Source of the DNA: Mycobacteroides sp. CBMA 271
GTDB taxonomy: Bacteria; Actinomycetota; Actinomycetes; Mycobacteriales; Mycobacteriaceae
Assembly: GCF_009729205.1 (NCBI RefSeq)
Contig: NZ_VTHB01000003.1
Coordinates: forward strand, 186,001 to 250,000
Direction: 5' to 3'
DNA: 64,000 nucleotides
Shown here: in pieces, positions 28,791 through 37,444 of the stretch
Layout: each line of letters begins with the position of its first letter
How positions within the stretch are numbered: position 1 is the first letter of the stretch
Notes under the pieces: generated by a model
Database searches by the model: none
What the model saw: the letters and a program-made list of their open reading frames with translations, nothing else
Told to the model about the DNA's origin: nothing
Translations under genes and position numbers: made by a program

Positions 28791-29789
28791 ATGGCAGCAG
28801 TCGATATGGGCACTCCGGGGATGGTGAGCACCGTCGTCGGCCCCTCGACCAGCAAGCGTGTGCTGCTGGCCGAGCCGCGCGGCTACTGCGCGGGCGTCGA
28901 CCGTGCCGTGGAGACCGTCGAGCGGGCGCTGGAGAAGCACGGTGCCCCCGTCTACGTGCGTCACGAGATCGTGCACAACCGCTATGTGGTGGACACACTG
29001 GCCAAGGCGGGGGCAATCTTCGTCGAGGAGACCGATGAGGTCCCCGAAGGGGCGATCGTCGTGTTCTCCGCCCACGGTGTGGCTCCGACCGTGCATGTGG
29101 ACGCCGCGGCGCGCAACCTGAAGACCATTGACGCCACCTGCCCGCTGGTCACCAAGGTGCACCAGGAGGCCAAGCGCTTCGCCCGCGACGACTACGACAT
29201 TCTGCTCATCGGTCACGAGGGCCATGAGGAGGTTGTCGGCACCGCTGGTGAGGCCCCGGACCACGTGCAGCTGGTCGACGGTCCCGGCTCGGTGGACAAC
29301 GTCACCGTGCGTGACGAGAACAAGGTCATCTGGCTGTCCCAGACAACGCTGAGCGTCGACGAGACCATGGAGACGGTGCAGCGGCTGCGGGAGCGTTTCC
29401 CGACGCTGCAGGACCCGCCGAGCGACGATATCTGCTACGCCACCCAGAACCGTCAGGTCGCGGTCAAGGCGATGGCTCCCGAGTGCGAGCTCGTGATTGT
29501 CGTCGGGTCGCGTAACTCGTCGAACTCGGTGCGTCTGGTGGAAGTGGCGCTGGGCGCGGGTTCCGACGCCTCGTACCTGGTGGACTACGCCGAAGATATC
29601 GACCCGGCCTGGCTCCAGGACGTGACGACGGTTGGCGTCACCTCGGGCGCTTCCGTACCGGAAGTGCTGGTGCGCGGCGTGTTGGAACGGCTCGCCGAGC
29701 ACGGATATGGCGATGTACAGCCTGTCACCACGGCCAACGAGACATTGGTGTTCTCCCTGCCGCGCGAGCTGCGGGCATCACGGCGCTAG
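28791..29789 (+). CDS. ispH: 4-hydroxy-3-methylbut-2-enyl diphosphate reductase
   Basis: Last enzyme of the MEP isoprenoid pathway, making IPP and DMAPP, with a 4Fe-4S cluster. 332 residues. The three cluster cysteines are visible in [19 protein letters not shown] and [11 protein letters not shown]; the catalytic HEGHEE near residue 140 and the substrate SRNSSNS near 242 are intact. ATG at 28791 is chosen; a GTG lies two codons earlier. Equivalent to M. tuberculosis Rv1110 (lytB2/ispH2), the essential copy. Divergent from the lipid droplet protein gene with a 60-base gap. Confidence 0.97.
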   Translation: MAAVDMGTPGMVSTVVGPSTSKRVLLAEPRGYCAGVDRAVETVERALEKHGAPVYVRHEIVHNRYVVDTLAKAGAIFVEETDEVPEGAIVVFSAHGVAPTVHVDAAARNLKTIDATCPLVTKVHQEAKRFARDDYDILLIGHEGHEEVVGTAGEAPDHVQLVDGPGSVDNVTVRDENKVIWLSQTTLSVDETMETVQRLRERFPTLQDPPSDDICYATQNRQVAVKAMAPECELVIVVGSRNSSNSVRLVEVALGAGSDASYLVDYAEDIDPAWLQDVTTVGVTSGASVPEVLVRGVLERLAEHGYGDVQPVTTANETLVFSLPRELRASRR

Positions 29790-30848
29790 TTAGCGGTCGT
29801 AATCCCGCGAGTCGTCGCGACGCCGACGGACCGGCGGCTCGGCTGATCTAGATGGACGACCAGCCCTAGGGTCCTCCGACCTGGCCGGTCTTCCTGCACG
29901 CGGGTCATCCAACCTCGACGGTCTTCCCGCCCTCGGGTCTTCCGACCTGGGGGGTCTTCCTGCACGCGGGTCATCCAGCCTCGATGGTCTTCCCGCAAGC
30001 GGGTCATCCCCGCGATACCGCACCTGGGATATCGGGTGACGGGTCTGCGGCTCACGAGGCTCCCGAGTCTCCCGGTAGCGGGGCCGCTCCTCGTACTCGT
30101 CGTATTCGTCGCGGACCCGACGTGCGGGACGACGTTCGGTCCGCATCGGGCGCTCGTCTTCCCACGGGGTGCCGACCGCCGACCGCCGCGATATGGGTTC
30201 GGAATCGGGGGCCGGACGACGACGCGATCCGGTTTCGTGCCGCCCGTGCCGTGTCCGTGTGGTGGCCTCTTCGGCGCCTACCCGGCGCGACATGGTGGAC
30301 TTGGCTTCGGCGTCGACCAGAGCTTGTACCCGGGTCCGCGTGGACGTCCTCGGCTTGGCGGCCTTCTGCTTGGCGGGGGCGGGCTTGGCTGTCTTTTCCC
30401 CGACGGGCTTGCTGGTAAAGATTCCCCAGTACCAGCGCACCACCCCGACGATAAGCACGCCCAGGGCGGTACTGATCATCAGCGGGAATCGTTCGATCAG
30501 CGGATATCCAATGGTGATTGCCGTGGACTTTCCACCGGACAGTGGTGCCTTCGCCATGATCATGTACGCCGCCGGAATGCTGCCGAACAAGATGAGCGGC
30601 GGTTGCACGACGGCCGTGAAAATCGACGCGTAGCGCACCGCGAGCACCGCGACGACGCATCCTGCCGCGTAACAGCCCGCGAACGCGCCGGTCAGCTTCT
30701 CGCCATTGGTCATCGCGTCAAGCGCGAATCCCAGCAGGGTGCCGCCGACGGCGATCAGGATGGCACCCCACCACGGCACACCCGGAATATCGGGGTGCGC
30801 CGACCGGTGATCGGCCTCCACCGATGAGCGGGCGCGTTGACCTGTCAC
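29790..30848 (-). CDS. DUF6542 membrane protein with repetitive basic tail (Rv1111c-like)
   Basis: 352 residues. About four membrane helices in the first 150 residues (GAILIAVGGTLLGFALDAM, CYAAGCVVAVLAVRYAS, PLILFGSIPAAYMIM, LGVLIVGVVRWYW) are followed by a long, strongly charged cytoplasmic tail rich in Arg, Pro and Glu. The tail ends in about five tandem 11-residue repeats of the form DPRAGRPSRxx. The gene ends one base from the ispH stop, convergently. Function unknown. Confidence 0.85.
   Translation of the reverse strand: MTGQRARSSVEADHRSAHPDIPGVPWWGAILIAVGGTLLGFALDAMTNGEKLTGAFAGCYAAGCVVAVLAVRYASIFTAVVQPPLILFGSIPAAYMIMAKAPLSGGKSTAITIGYPLIERFPLMISTALGVLIVGVVRWYWGIFTSKPVGEKTAKPAPAKQKAAKPRTSTRTRVQALVDAEAKSTMSRRVGAEEATTRTRHGRHETGSRRRPAPDSEPISRRSAVGTPWEDERPMRTERRPARRVRDEYDEYEERPRYRETREPREPQTRHPISQVRYRGDDPLAGRPSRLDDPRAGRPPRSEDPRAGRPSRLDDPRAGRPARSEDPRAGRPSRSAEPPVRRRRDDSRDYDR
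29854..30018. repeat. 33-bp tandem repeat inside DUF6542 gene
   Basis: Five units of 33 bases encode 11-residue repeats. Units at 29887-29919 and 29953-29985 differ at only two positions while neighbours differ more, so the array has a 66-base higher-order period, a sign of unit-pair duplication. In-frame length change between strains is expected. Confidence 0.85.
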
Positions 30849-30910
30849 ATGTTGAAAGGTACCGGTGTCGGGCCGGATGTTCGGTAACGGTGCCCGTCAG
30901 CGGTCGTGTG

Positions 30911-31090
30911 TCAGCAGCATCTCGCCGACGGATTTGCGTCGGCCTCGGCGTACCGCGAGCGCCAGAATTCGCCCTCGGTGGGCACCGGACGGTCGGGGTG
31001 TCGGCGCCGCAGATGCTCGACGTACCGCTGGTAGTCGTGATCGCCCATCAGGGAGGTGAACCACCACACCAGGCCCCTGATCACCTTCAT
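30911..31090 (-). CDS. YbdD/YjiX family small protein
   Basis: 59 residues, translated from the overlap ATGA with the end of cstA. Sequence elements GLVWWFTSLMGDHDYQRYVE, HPDRPVPTEGEFWRSRY are the signature of the YbdD/YjiX family, small proteins encoded directly after CstA/BtsT peptide or pyruvate transporters in many bacteria. It probably assists or regulates the transporter. The coding frame, overlap and family match make it a firm call despite its length. Confidence 0.9.
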   Translation of the reverse strand: MKVIRGLVWWFTSLMGDHDYQRYVEHLRRRHPDRPVPTEGEFWRSRYAEADANPSARCC

Positions 31091-33357
31091 GTCGGGGTCC
31101 CCGCGAGTTCACGTGCTGCCCACTGTTTTTCGACGTCTTTCTCCACATCGGTGGGTAGGAAGCCGCTGGGCGCGAAGAGTGTGGAGGGCACGGCGGGATC
31201 TTCCATGACAGGCAGACCGCCAGCCCGGACTGCCCGCAGGCATGTCCAGACTCCCGCCGCAACGACCACCAACACCAACGAGGCGAAGAAAGCTGAGAGC
31301 GTCCCCTGCACAAACGTGTTCCGAATCACGGCGTCGATAGCCTCGGGCGTCTTGGCGGTTTTGAAGCTGGTCATGCCGGCGTCGCGGGCCGCGGCGTACA
31401 GCTGATGCTGCGTCCAGTACCCCACGGCCGGATCGGCGGAGAAGATCTTCTGCCAGGAGGCAGCCATGGTGACGGTCAGGTCCCAGGCCAGCGGGATCCC
31501 CGGGATCCACGCCCACTTGTACAGACCTTGCTTGACGACGATCGTCAGCACCACCGTCAGCGCGATCGCGGCCAGCAGCTGGTTGGCGATGCCGAAGAGC
31601 GGGAACAAGGTGTTGATACCGCCGAGGGGGTCGGTGACCCCCATCAGCAGGATCGATCCCCAGCCGCCGACGACGATCGCCGAGCAGATCCACGCTCCGG
31701 GGCGCCAGGAGGCGTCCTTGAAGCGGCGCAACGGCCCGCCCAGGTTCCCCAGGGAGTCCGACAGCATGAAGCGCGCGACGCGGGTGCCGGCGTCGATGGT
31801 GGTGAGGATGAACAACGCCTCGAACATGATCGCGAAGTGGTACCAGAATGCTTTGAAGCCGCTGCCGCCGAAGACGTCGGCCATGACGTGGCTGATCCCG
31901 ATGGCCAGGGTGGGTGCGCCGCCGGTGCGGGAGACAATCGAGGTCTCGCCGATGTCGCGCGCGGTCTGGGTCAGCTGCTCACCGGTGATTTTCGGCCCGC
32001 TCAGCGGCAAGCTGTTGACGTAGGCGGCTGCGGTTTCGGCGGTCCCGCCGGTCGCCGCGGTGGGGGCGTTGATCGCGAAGTACAAGTGCTGGTTGAGGAT
32101 CGCCGCGGTGACCAACGCCATGACCGCCACGAACGACTCGGTCAGCATGCCGCCGTAGCCGATGAATCGGGCCTGGCTTTCCTTCTCCAGCAGCTTGGGG
32201 GTGGTGCCGGAGGCGATGAGCGAGTGAAATCCCGAGAGCGCTCCGCAGGCGATGGTGATGAATAGGAACGGGAACAGCGATCCGGCGAAGGCCGGTCCGG
32301 AGCTGTTGAAGGCGAACTCGCTCACTGCGGGCAGCTGTGCCACTGGCCGGGCGATCAGGATGCCGACGGCGAGCATGGCGATGGTTCCGACCTTCATGAA
32401 GGTGGACAGGTAGTCGCGGGGCGCGAGTAGCAGCCACACCGGGAGCACCGACGCGGCGAAGCCGTAGAACATCATCAGCCACGCGATGGTGGTTTTGTCG
32501 AGGCTGAACAGCGTTTCGCCCCAGCCTGATTCGGCAACCCAGCGGCCGGAGATGATCGCGGTGAGCAGCAGCGCCACGCCGATGACGGTGACTTCGCTGA
32601 CCTTCCCCGGTCGCAGGTAGCGCAGGTACACGCCCATGAACAGCGCGATGGGAATGGTCATCGCGATGGAAAACACGCCCCACGGGCTTTCGCCGAGGGC
32701 ATTGACGACGACGAGGCCCAGTACCGCGATAAGGATGACCATGATGACGAAGATCGCGACCATGGCGGCCACCCCGCCGACGGTGCCCATTTCGTCGCGC
32801 GCCATCTGGCCGAGACTGCGACCGCCGCGCCGCGTCGAAATCACCAACACCAGGTAGTCCTGGACGGCCCCGGCGAGAACGACGCCGACGACAATCCAGA
32901 TGATTCCGGGCAGGTACCCCATCTGGGCGGCCAGCACCGGGCCGACCAGGGGACCGGCGCCGGCGATGGCGGCGAAGTGATGGCCAAAAAGGACCCTGCG
33001 GTCGGTGGGGACGAAGTCTTTACCGTTGTCGAGAGCTTCGGCGGGGGTGGCGTGGTCGTCGCGTGGTCTGACTAGCTTGCGTTCAATCAGCCTGGCGTAG
33101 AACCGGTATGCGATGACGTAGGTGCAGATTGCGGCGACGACGAACCAAACCGCGTTGACATGCTCCCCGCGCAGCAGCGCGATCATCGTCCAGGCGAAGG
33201 CGCCCAGCAGTGCGACCAATCCCAGTACCACCCGAGTGGTGGGCGAGGGGGCACGATTGTCGATGATGCCGATGGGCGGCAGGGTGGGGTCGGTTCGCAG
33301 CAGCTCGACGCCGGGCGGGGGAGTCACATCCTGGGGCTCTACGGCGGTGGTGGCCAT
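31087..33357 (-). CDS. cstA: Carbon starvation protein A family transporter
   Basis: Polytopic inner membrane transporter of 756 residues with about 16-18 hydrophobic helices, related to CstA/BtsT (peptide or pyruvate uptake). Recognisable family segments include FGHHFAAIAGAGPLVGPVLA near residue 125, GVVLAGAVQDYLVL near 160, and FEALFILTTIDAGTRVARF near 520. ATG at 33357 (MATTAVEPQ) is preferred to an in-frame start 14 codons upstream. The downstream ybdD-like gene overlaps by four bases. Corresponds to M. tuberculosis Rv3063, which is elsewhere in that genome. Confidence 0.93.
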   Translation of the reverse strand: MATTAVEPQDVTPPPGVELLRTDPTLPPIGIIDNRAPSPTTRVVLGLVALLGAFAWTMIALLRGEHVNAVWFVVAAICTYVIAYRFYARLIERKLVRPRDDHATPAEALDNGKDFVPTDRRVLFGHHFAAIAGAGPLVGPVLAAQMGYLPGIIWIVVGVVLAGAVQDYLVLVISTRRGGRSLGQMARDEMGTVGGVAAMVAIFVIMVILIAVLGLVVVNALGESPWGVFSIAMTIPIALFMGVYLRYLRPGKVSEVTVIGVALLLTAIISGRWVAESGWGETLFSLDKTTIAWLMMFYGFAASVLPVWLLLAPRDYLSTFMKVGTIAMLAVGILIARPVAQLPAVSEFAFNSSGPAFAGSLFPFLFITIACGALSGFHSLIASGTTPKLLEKESQARFIGYGGMLTESFVAVMALVTAAILNQHLYFAINAPTAATGGTAETAAAYVNSLPLSGPKITGEQLTQTARDIGETSIVSRTGGAPTLAIGISHVMADVFGGSGFKAFWYHFAIMFEALFILTTIDAGTRVARFMLSDSLGNLGGPLRRFKDASWRPGAWICSAIVVGGWGSILLMGVTDPLGGINTLFPLFGIANQLLAAIALTVVLTIVVKQGLYKWAWIPGIPLAWDLTVTMAASWQKIFSADPAVGYWTQHQLYAAARDAGMTSFKTAKTPEAIDAVIRNTFVQGTLSAFFASLVLVVVAAGVWTCLRAVRAGGLPVMEDPAVPSTLFAPSGFLPTDVEKDVEKQWAARELAGTPT

Positions 33358-33477
33358 GCCGGTTACCTTAGGTCGCCCGCTCGTGCTGGGCCGGTACATC
33401 TACTCACTGTTCAAGTTCAGGGAAAGATCGGGGCGTTCCCTGATGCCCCTCGTGGTCCCCGCTCGTAGCGTTGATAC

Positions 33478-33801
33478 ATGACCAAAACGGCGTGGTTTGC
33501 AACGGCTTTGGACGCCATGATGGTGGTTCTTCCAGTTGCGGCGGTGGCGCTGGCGGCCGTTGCACATGCGGGCCCGCAGGGTTCCGGCGATGCCGAGACA
33601 GTGATCAGTTCCCTTGAGGCGCAGGGAAATTACGTCATCGTCAACCGTTCGGGCGATAAGCCACTGGATAAATGCGCGGTAACCCGGGTGCGGCAGGGGC
33701 CCACGATAATCCGGTACGAGCGGCCCGTCGGAGCCGATTCCAACTCGGCCCCGGCGAGCGTCCTGGACCACGGCACCTACTACGTGGACCTGAAATGTTG
33801 A
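33478..33801 (+). CDS. Small secreted protein, two-cysteine family, member 1
   Basis: 107 residues with a signal peptide ending AVAHA before GPQG. The mature ~75 residues share a pattern with the proteins at 34579 and 41090: a helix DAETVISSLEAQGN, the strand YVIVNRSG, a Cys in LDKCAVTRVRQG and a C-terminal strand ending in Cys (TYYVDLKC). The two cysteines could form a disulfide. This is a mycobacterial-type secreted domain; function unknown. Confidence 0.75.
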   Translation: MTKTAWFATALDAMMVVLPVAAVALAAVAHAGPQGSGDAETVISSLEAQGNYVIVNRSGDKPLDKCAVTRVRQGPTIIRYERPVGADSNSAPASVLDHGTYYVDLKC

Positions 33802-33872
33802 GTCGCCCAGCCCGGAAAAGATCAGGGACTTCCCCGATGGGCCAGGGTGTTTCGGCGACCTAAGGTGATGTC

Positions 33873-34058
33873 ATGACTACTGCACTGCGACGGCCCCGCG
33901 CTGGGGCGATGATCGGCGGGGTGTGCGCGGGAATCGCGCGGCGCTTCGGATGGGACGTCACGATCGTCAGGGTGCTCACGGTCGCATCGATCCTGCTTCC
34001 CGGGCCGCAGGTGCTTGCCTACCTGGTGTTATGGGTGTTCATTCCGCGAGAACGATAA
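33873..34058 (+). CDS. PspC domain protein
   Basis: 61 residues consisting of one PspC domain: RPRAGAMIGGVCAGIARRFG, then DVTIVRVLTVAS and a membrane helix LLPGPQVLAYLVLWVFIP. PspC proteins sit in the membrane and take part in envelope stress responses; no other psp genes are adjacent. ATG is preceded by AGGTGATGTC, a plausible ribosome site. Confidence 0.9.
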   Translation: MTTALRRPRAGAMIGGVCAGIARRFGWDVTIVRVLTVASILLPGPQVLAYLVLWVFIPRER

Positions 34059-34146
34059 ATACGTCCGCTCGCCGGAAGTTAATTTTTCGTAACCAACGGG
34101 TGTATGAGGGTCGGCAACCAGGCTAACCGTGGGTTAGTGTGCGGTC

Positions 34147-34512
34147 ATGCGACGGTACGACTACCCCCTACGGGTTATCGCGCTGGGCCTTATCGCCGGT
34201 GTGCTGTGCTTCGTGGTGGTGAACCCGGGAAGTGTTGTGGGCCATCCCGCGTCGATGGCGTCGGTGCATGCCCTCGACCAGGAGGAAGCGAGCGCCGCAC
34301 CGGCGGACGCACCACAGGTTGACGCCTTCGCGCAGGTCGTGCAGATCGCCAAGATGTGTCGGGGGATCCTCGTCGGGGCAATGCTGCTGGTGTCGGGGTT
34401 CGTGCTGCGTTATGTACTGCTCACCGCGACGCGGGGATCGTCTGTGCTGCAACGAATTGTCGGCAACGGGGGTCGTGTGGTGTTGCTCAAGGGCTGTGTG
34501 AATAGGTGCTGA
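34147..34512 (+). CDS. Hypothetical membrane protein
   Basis: 121 residues with two hydrophobic segments (VIALGLIAGVLCFVVV, residues 9-24, and ILVGAMLLVSGFVLRYVLL, near 75-93) separated by an Ala/Asp-rich loop. The C-terminus is basic and ends in Cys. No family recognised. The first segment could be an uncleaved signal anchor. Confidence 0.55.
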   Translation: MRRYDYPLRVIALGLIAGVLCFVVVNPGSVVGHPASMASVHALDQEEASAAPADAPQVDAFAQVVQIAKMCRGILVGAMLLVSGFVLRYVLLTATRGSSVLQRIVGNGGRVVLLKGCVNRC

Positions 34513-34578
34513 CAGGGCCGGTGTGATCCGTCCCTATCAGTCATGCCGCGGGTAACGCGGTTTCATCCAGGAGCATCC

Positions 34579-34878
34579 ATGAACGTTCGTTACGCAGGTT
34601 TGGCACTCATAGTCGCGGGCGCGCTGCTCGCGGCACCGCCGGCGCACGCCGCTCCCGATGGAGACAGCGCCGCCGATGTGATCGCCGACCTGGAGTCGCG
34701 CGGCAACATCGTGATCGTCAACCGCGTGGGCAACGGAGCCATGGCTGATTGCAAGTCGACCGCTGTACGGCAGGGGCGGTTCCTCGCGCCGGGTGCGTCG
34801 ATCAATGTGCCGGGTGGAAGCTGGGGCGGTTCGATGCTGGTGAACAGCAGGGTGGTGTACGTCGACATCACCTGCTGA
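34579..34878 (+). CDS. Small secreted protein, two-cysteine family, member 2
   Basis: 99 residues; signal peptide ends APPAHA before APDG. Shares with members 1 and 3 the order AADVIADLESRGN, IVIVNRVG, a Cys in MADCKSTAVRQG, and a terminal strand VVYVDITC. ATG at 34579 has CAGGAG six bases upstream. Its end overlaps the convergent DUF488 gene by 11 bases. Confidence 0.78.
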   Translation: MNVRYAGLALIVAGALLAAPPAHAAPDGDSAADVIADLESRGNIVIVNRVGNGAMADCKSTAVRQGRFLAPGASINVPGGSWGGSMLVNSRVVYVDITC

Positions 34879-35215
34879 GCACGTCGAGCAGCACGATCGC
34901 GTGATTGTGTTGCGGGTCTTTGGCGGCATAGAGCAGCGTGACGGTGCCATGTTCGCGCTCGAGTTCATGCACAGCGTCCACGGCAGGGTTGCTGGCCAGC
35001 TCGGCGCGGTACTCCTCGGCGTAGACGGCCCAATCCTCGGGCGGGGCGTGGTGCCAGCGGACGCGCAGGTCGGGGCTTGGTGCGACGTCCTTGAACCAGA
35101 GATCGACCTGTGCGGCGGCCTTGCTGACACCGCGCGGCCAGAGGCGATCGACGAGGACGCGGTATCCGTCCGAGGGGTCGGGGGACTCGTAGATCCGCTT
35201 GGTGCGATAGGTCAC
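34868..35215 (-). CDS. DUF488 family protein
   Basis: 115-residue cytosolic protein. Family signature: TKRIYESPDPSDGYRVLVDR, LWPRGVSK, and the central WHHAPPEDWAVYAEEYRAEL, with a final strand VTLLYAAKDPQHNHAIVL. The family is widespread and uncharacterised. Divergent from ychF with 29 bases between starts. Confidence 0.92.
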   Translation of the reverse strand: MTYRTKRIYESPDPSDGYRVLVDRLWPRGVSKAAAQVDLWFKDVAPSPDLRVRWHHAPPEDWAVYAEEYRAELASNPAVDAVHELEREHGTVTLLYAAKDPQHNHAIVLLDVLSR

Positions 35216-35244
35216 CAGAGCATTGTCCGTAGACTTTCCTTCCC

Positions 35245-36318
35245 GTGAGCCTGAACTTGGGAATCGTTGGTCTGCCGAACGTCGGGAAGTCGACGCTGTT
35301 TAATGCGCTGACCCGCAATAACGTGCTAGCGGCCAACTACCCGTTTGCGACCATCGAACCGAACGAGGGCGTGGTGCCGCTGCCGGACCCGCGCCTGGAC
35401 AAGCTGGCCGAGGTGTTCGGTTCGGCACGGACGCTGCCGGCGACCGTGACGTTCGTCGACATCGCCGGGATCGTCAAGGGCGCCTCCGAAGGCGCGGGGC
35501 TCGGGAACAAGTTCCTGGCCAACATCCGCGAATGCGATGCCATCTGCCAGGTGGTGCGGGTGTTCGCCGATGACGACGTTGTTCACGTCGACGGCCGGGT
35601 CGATCCGGCGGCCGATATCGAGGTGATCGAGACCGAGCTCATTCTCGCCGACATGCAGACGCTGGAGAAGGCGGTGCCGCGGCTGGAGAAGGAAGCCAAG
35701 ACCAAGAAGGAGCGTCAGCCCCTCGCCGATGCCGCCAAGGCCGCCCAAGAGGTGCTTGACGCGGGCAACACCTTGTTCTCGACGGGGCAGGACTGGTCGG
35801 CGGTGCGCGAGCTGAACCTGATGACCACCAAGCCTTTCCTGTATGTGTTCAACGCCGACGAGGCAGTGCTGGGGGATGAGGCGCGAGTGGCGCAGCTGCG
35901 TGAGCTGGTGGCGCCGGCCGATGCGGTGTTCCTGGACGCGAAGATCGAGTCGGAGCTGCAGGAGCTGGACGAGGAGTCCGCAGCCGAGCTGTTGGAATCG
36001 ATCGGGCAGACCGAGCGAGGCCTGGATGCGTTGGCGCATGCGGGTTTCCATACGTTGAAGCTGCAGACATACCTGACGGCCGGGCCAAAAGAGGCGCGGG
36101 CGTGGACGATTCATCAGGGCGATACCGCGCCGAAGGCGGCCGGCGTCATCCACACTGATTTCGAGAAGGGCTTCATCAAGGCCGAGGTGGTGTCCTACGC
36201 CGACCTCGTCGAGGCGGGTTCGATGGCCGCCGCCAAGTCGGCGGGCAAGGTGCGGATGGAAGGCAAGGAATACGTCATGGTCGACGGGGACGTGGTCGAG
36301 TTCCGCTTCAACGTGTAG
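35245..36318 (+). CDS. ychF: Redox-regulated ATPase YchF/OLA1
   Basis: Ribosome-associated ATPase of the Obg-like family, 357 residues. G1 motif GLPNVGKSTLFNAL at residues 8-21, G3 DIAGIVKGASEGAGLGN near 73, and a C-terminal TGS domain ending DVVEFRFNV. GTG start. Equivalent to M. tuberculosis Rv1112 and the last gene of the conserved block here. Its last eight codons recur, slightly altered, twice in the next 1.1 kb. Confidence 0.96.
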   Translation: MSLNLGIVGLPNVGKSTLFNALTRNNVLAANYPFATIEPNEGVVPLPDPRLDKLAEVFGSARTLPATVTFVDIAGIVKGASEGAGLGNKFLANIRECDAICQVVRVFADDDVVHVDGRVDPAADIEVIETELILADMQTLEKAVPRLEKEAKTKKERQPLADAAKAAQEVLDAGNTLFSTGQDWSAVRELNLMTTKPFLYVFNADEAVLGDEARVAQLRELVAPADAVFLDAKIESELQELDEESAAELLESIGQTERGLDALAHAGFHTLKLQTYLTAGPKEARAWTIHQGDTAPKAAGVIHTDFEKGFIKAEVVSYADLVEAGSMAAAKSAGKVRMEGKEYVMVDGDVVEFRFNV

Positions 36319-36335
36319 TGGCAACCTGCAACGGC

Positions 36336-36677
36336 TCACATCAATCGGTCAAAGTATCTGTCGGTCTTAGCATTCCGTAGAAATCGTTCATACACCCCTG
36401 CTATCTCAGTCGGCGTGGATGAGATGTAGTCATGCCATACGTCCCATCGGTTGTGCGGGTAGCTGAGCAAGTTGTTGAGAGCGTTGTTGACGGCGATCCT
36501 CTGGGCACGATCGTCCTCCGCGGTGGGCCAGGACTCTGCGATGCGGCGGATCTCGTCCCGGCCAAACCCCATGAGCGTCTCGAACTCCCAGTCCTCGAAA
36601 AACGGTCCGCTGACAGTCGCCCATAGACACTCGAGGATGACGCCGGCGTCTCGCGCGTTCTCGACCATGAGGCGCAC
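36336..36677 (-). CDS. Hypothetical protein
   Basis: 113 residues (a Met at codon 4 is an alternative start). Predicted mostly helical, with features ESWPTAEDDRAQRIAVNNAL and NRWDVWHDYISSTPTEI. It resembles small cytosolic proteins found near toxins or secreted enzymes as immunity factors, but no family is recognised. It ends 17 bases from the ychF stop, convergently, in a patch of short unknown genes. Confidence 0.6.
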   Translation of the reverse strand: MRLMVENARDAGVILECLWATVSGPFFEDWEFETLMGFGRDEIRRIAESWPTAEDDRAQRIAVNNALNNLLSYPHNRWDVWHDYISSTPTEIAGVYERFLRNAKTDRYFDRLM

Positions 36678-36756
36678 CCTAGCCTTAGGTAAGCAGGCTT
36701 GCGTTTGGTCTGGGGTAACGACCTAGGTTGTGGATGTTGATCGGCTGCGCAATCTG

Positions 36757-36780
36757 GTGGAGTTCCGTTTCAATGCCTGA
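36757..36780 (+). other. ychF 3'-end-like fragment 1
   Basis: Eight codons reading VEFRFNA plus stop, in the same strand as ychF, differing from the ychF end (VEFRFNV stop) at a few, mainly synonymous, bases. No complete gene precedes it. Interpreted as a possible scar of recombination at the ychF 3' end; chance similarity cannot be ruled out at this length. Confidence 0.4.
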
Positions 36781-36963
36781 CCTGGGTGTTAATCTGAGTC
36801 ACGTGGCGACGGTGTCTGCCACGTTCTGCGCTTCCAGGTGAACGATCACCTGAATCATTGCGGAGAGGCCTGAACTGATCAGGACATGTCCGAATGGGGT
36901 GCTGCGCCTTCTGGCGCGCCAATTCCATTGCGCCGGTACACCGATACCGGCGGACGAAAGGAC

Positions 36964-37323
36964 ATGACAGTGGCTACGAAGGACGACAAGAACCTGCGGC
37001 AGGTCCTCGACAAGATCGCGGGGATGGATGAGCCTGCGCGGGGTGTCATGCGGCGCATGCACGATGTGATCGTCGCTGCTGCACCCGATCTCAAGCCGCG
37101 TATTTGGTACGGGATGCCGGGCTATGCCAAGTCCGCGAGCAGTCCCGTCCTCGTTTTCTTCCGGAACGACGACCTGATGAGCCTTGGCGTGAGCGAAAAG
37201 GCGGCGCTCAAGCCGGCCGGAGGCCAAGACGGGCTGTTGATTCCTGCGGCCTGGTACTTCGATGGGCTCGACGATGTCACCGAGCAGCGTGTTGCCGAGA
37301 TCGTCCGCGGCGCGATTGAGTGA
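36964..37323 (+). CDS. DUF1801 / YdhG-like protein
   Basis: 119 residues of the DUF1801 (YdhG, iron-chaperone-like) family: KPRIWYGMPGYAK near residue 50, PVLVFFRNDDLMSLGVS near 62, and the Leu/Ile-rich end VAEIVRGAIE. ATG at 36964 has GAAAGGA seven bases upstream; a longer in-frame version has no support. Function uncertain across the family. Upstream DNA has several short inverted repeats (for example CAGGTG-N6-CACCTG and GGACATGTCC). Confidence 0.82.
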   Translation: MTVATKDDKNLRQVLDKIAGMDEPARGVMRRMHDVIVAAAPDLKPRIWYGMPGYAKSASSPVLVFFRNDDLMSLGVSEKAALKPAGGQDGLLIPAAWYFDGLDDVTEQRVAEIVRGAIE

Positions 37324-37385
37324 CGGGGCGAGATTCGGTCGGCCATCTTCGGGTCGGTTCAGAGGTTGCTCTGTGCCGGAATGCG

Positions 37386-37409
37386 GTCGAATTCCGTTTC
37401 AACGTGTAG
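37386..37409 (+). other. ychF 3'-end-like fragment 2
   Basis: Reads GTC GAA TTC CGT TTC AAC GTG TAG, i.e. VEFRFNV stop, the exact C-terminal peptide of YchF with two synonymous differences from the real gene end. It lies 62 bases after the DUF1801 stop. The synonymous pattern suggests descent from a ychF gene of a related genome rather than local duplication. Confidence 0.5.
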
Positions 37410-37444
37410 GCGTTGAGGCTCCCACCTATGGTGATAATGGCTCT

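Noticed and set aside
29854..30018. Regular 33-bp repeats considered as a CRISPR array
   Set aside because: Units are contiguous without unique spacers, keep the reading frame and encode an 11-residue peptide repeat.
36882..36891. GGACATGTCC palindrome resembling the TetR operator core
   Set aside because: It lacks the two-base spacer of the 3327 and 3472 sites and lies far from that regulon; a ten-base palindrome can occur by chance.
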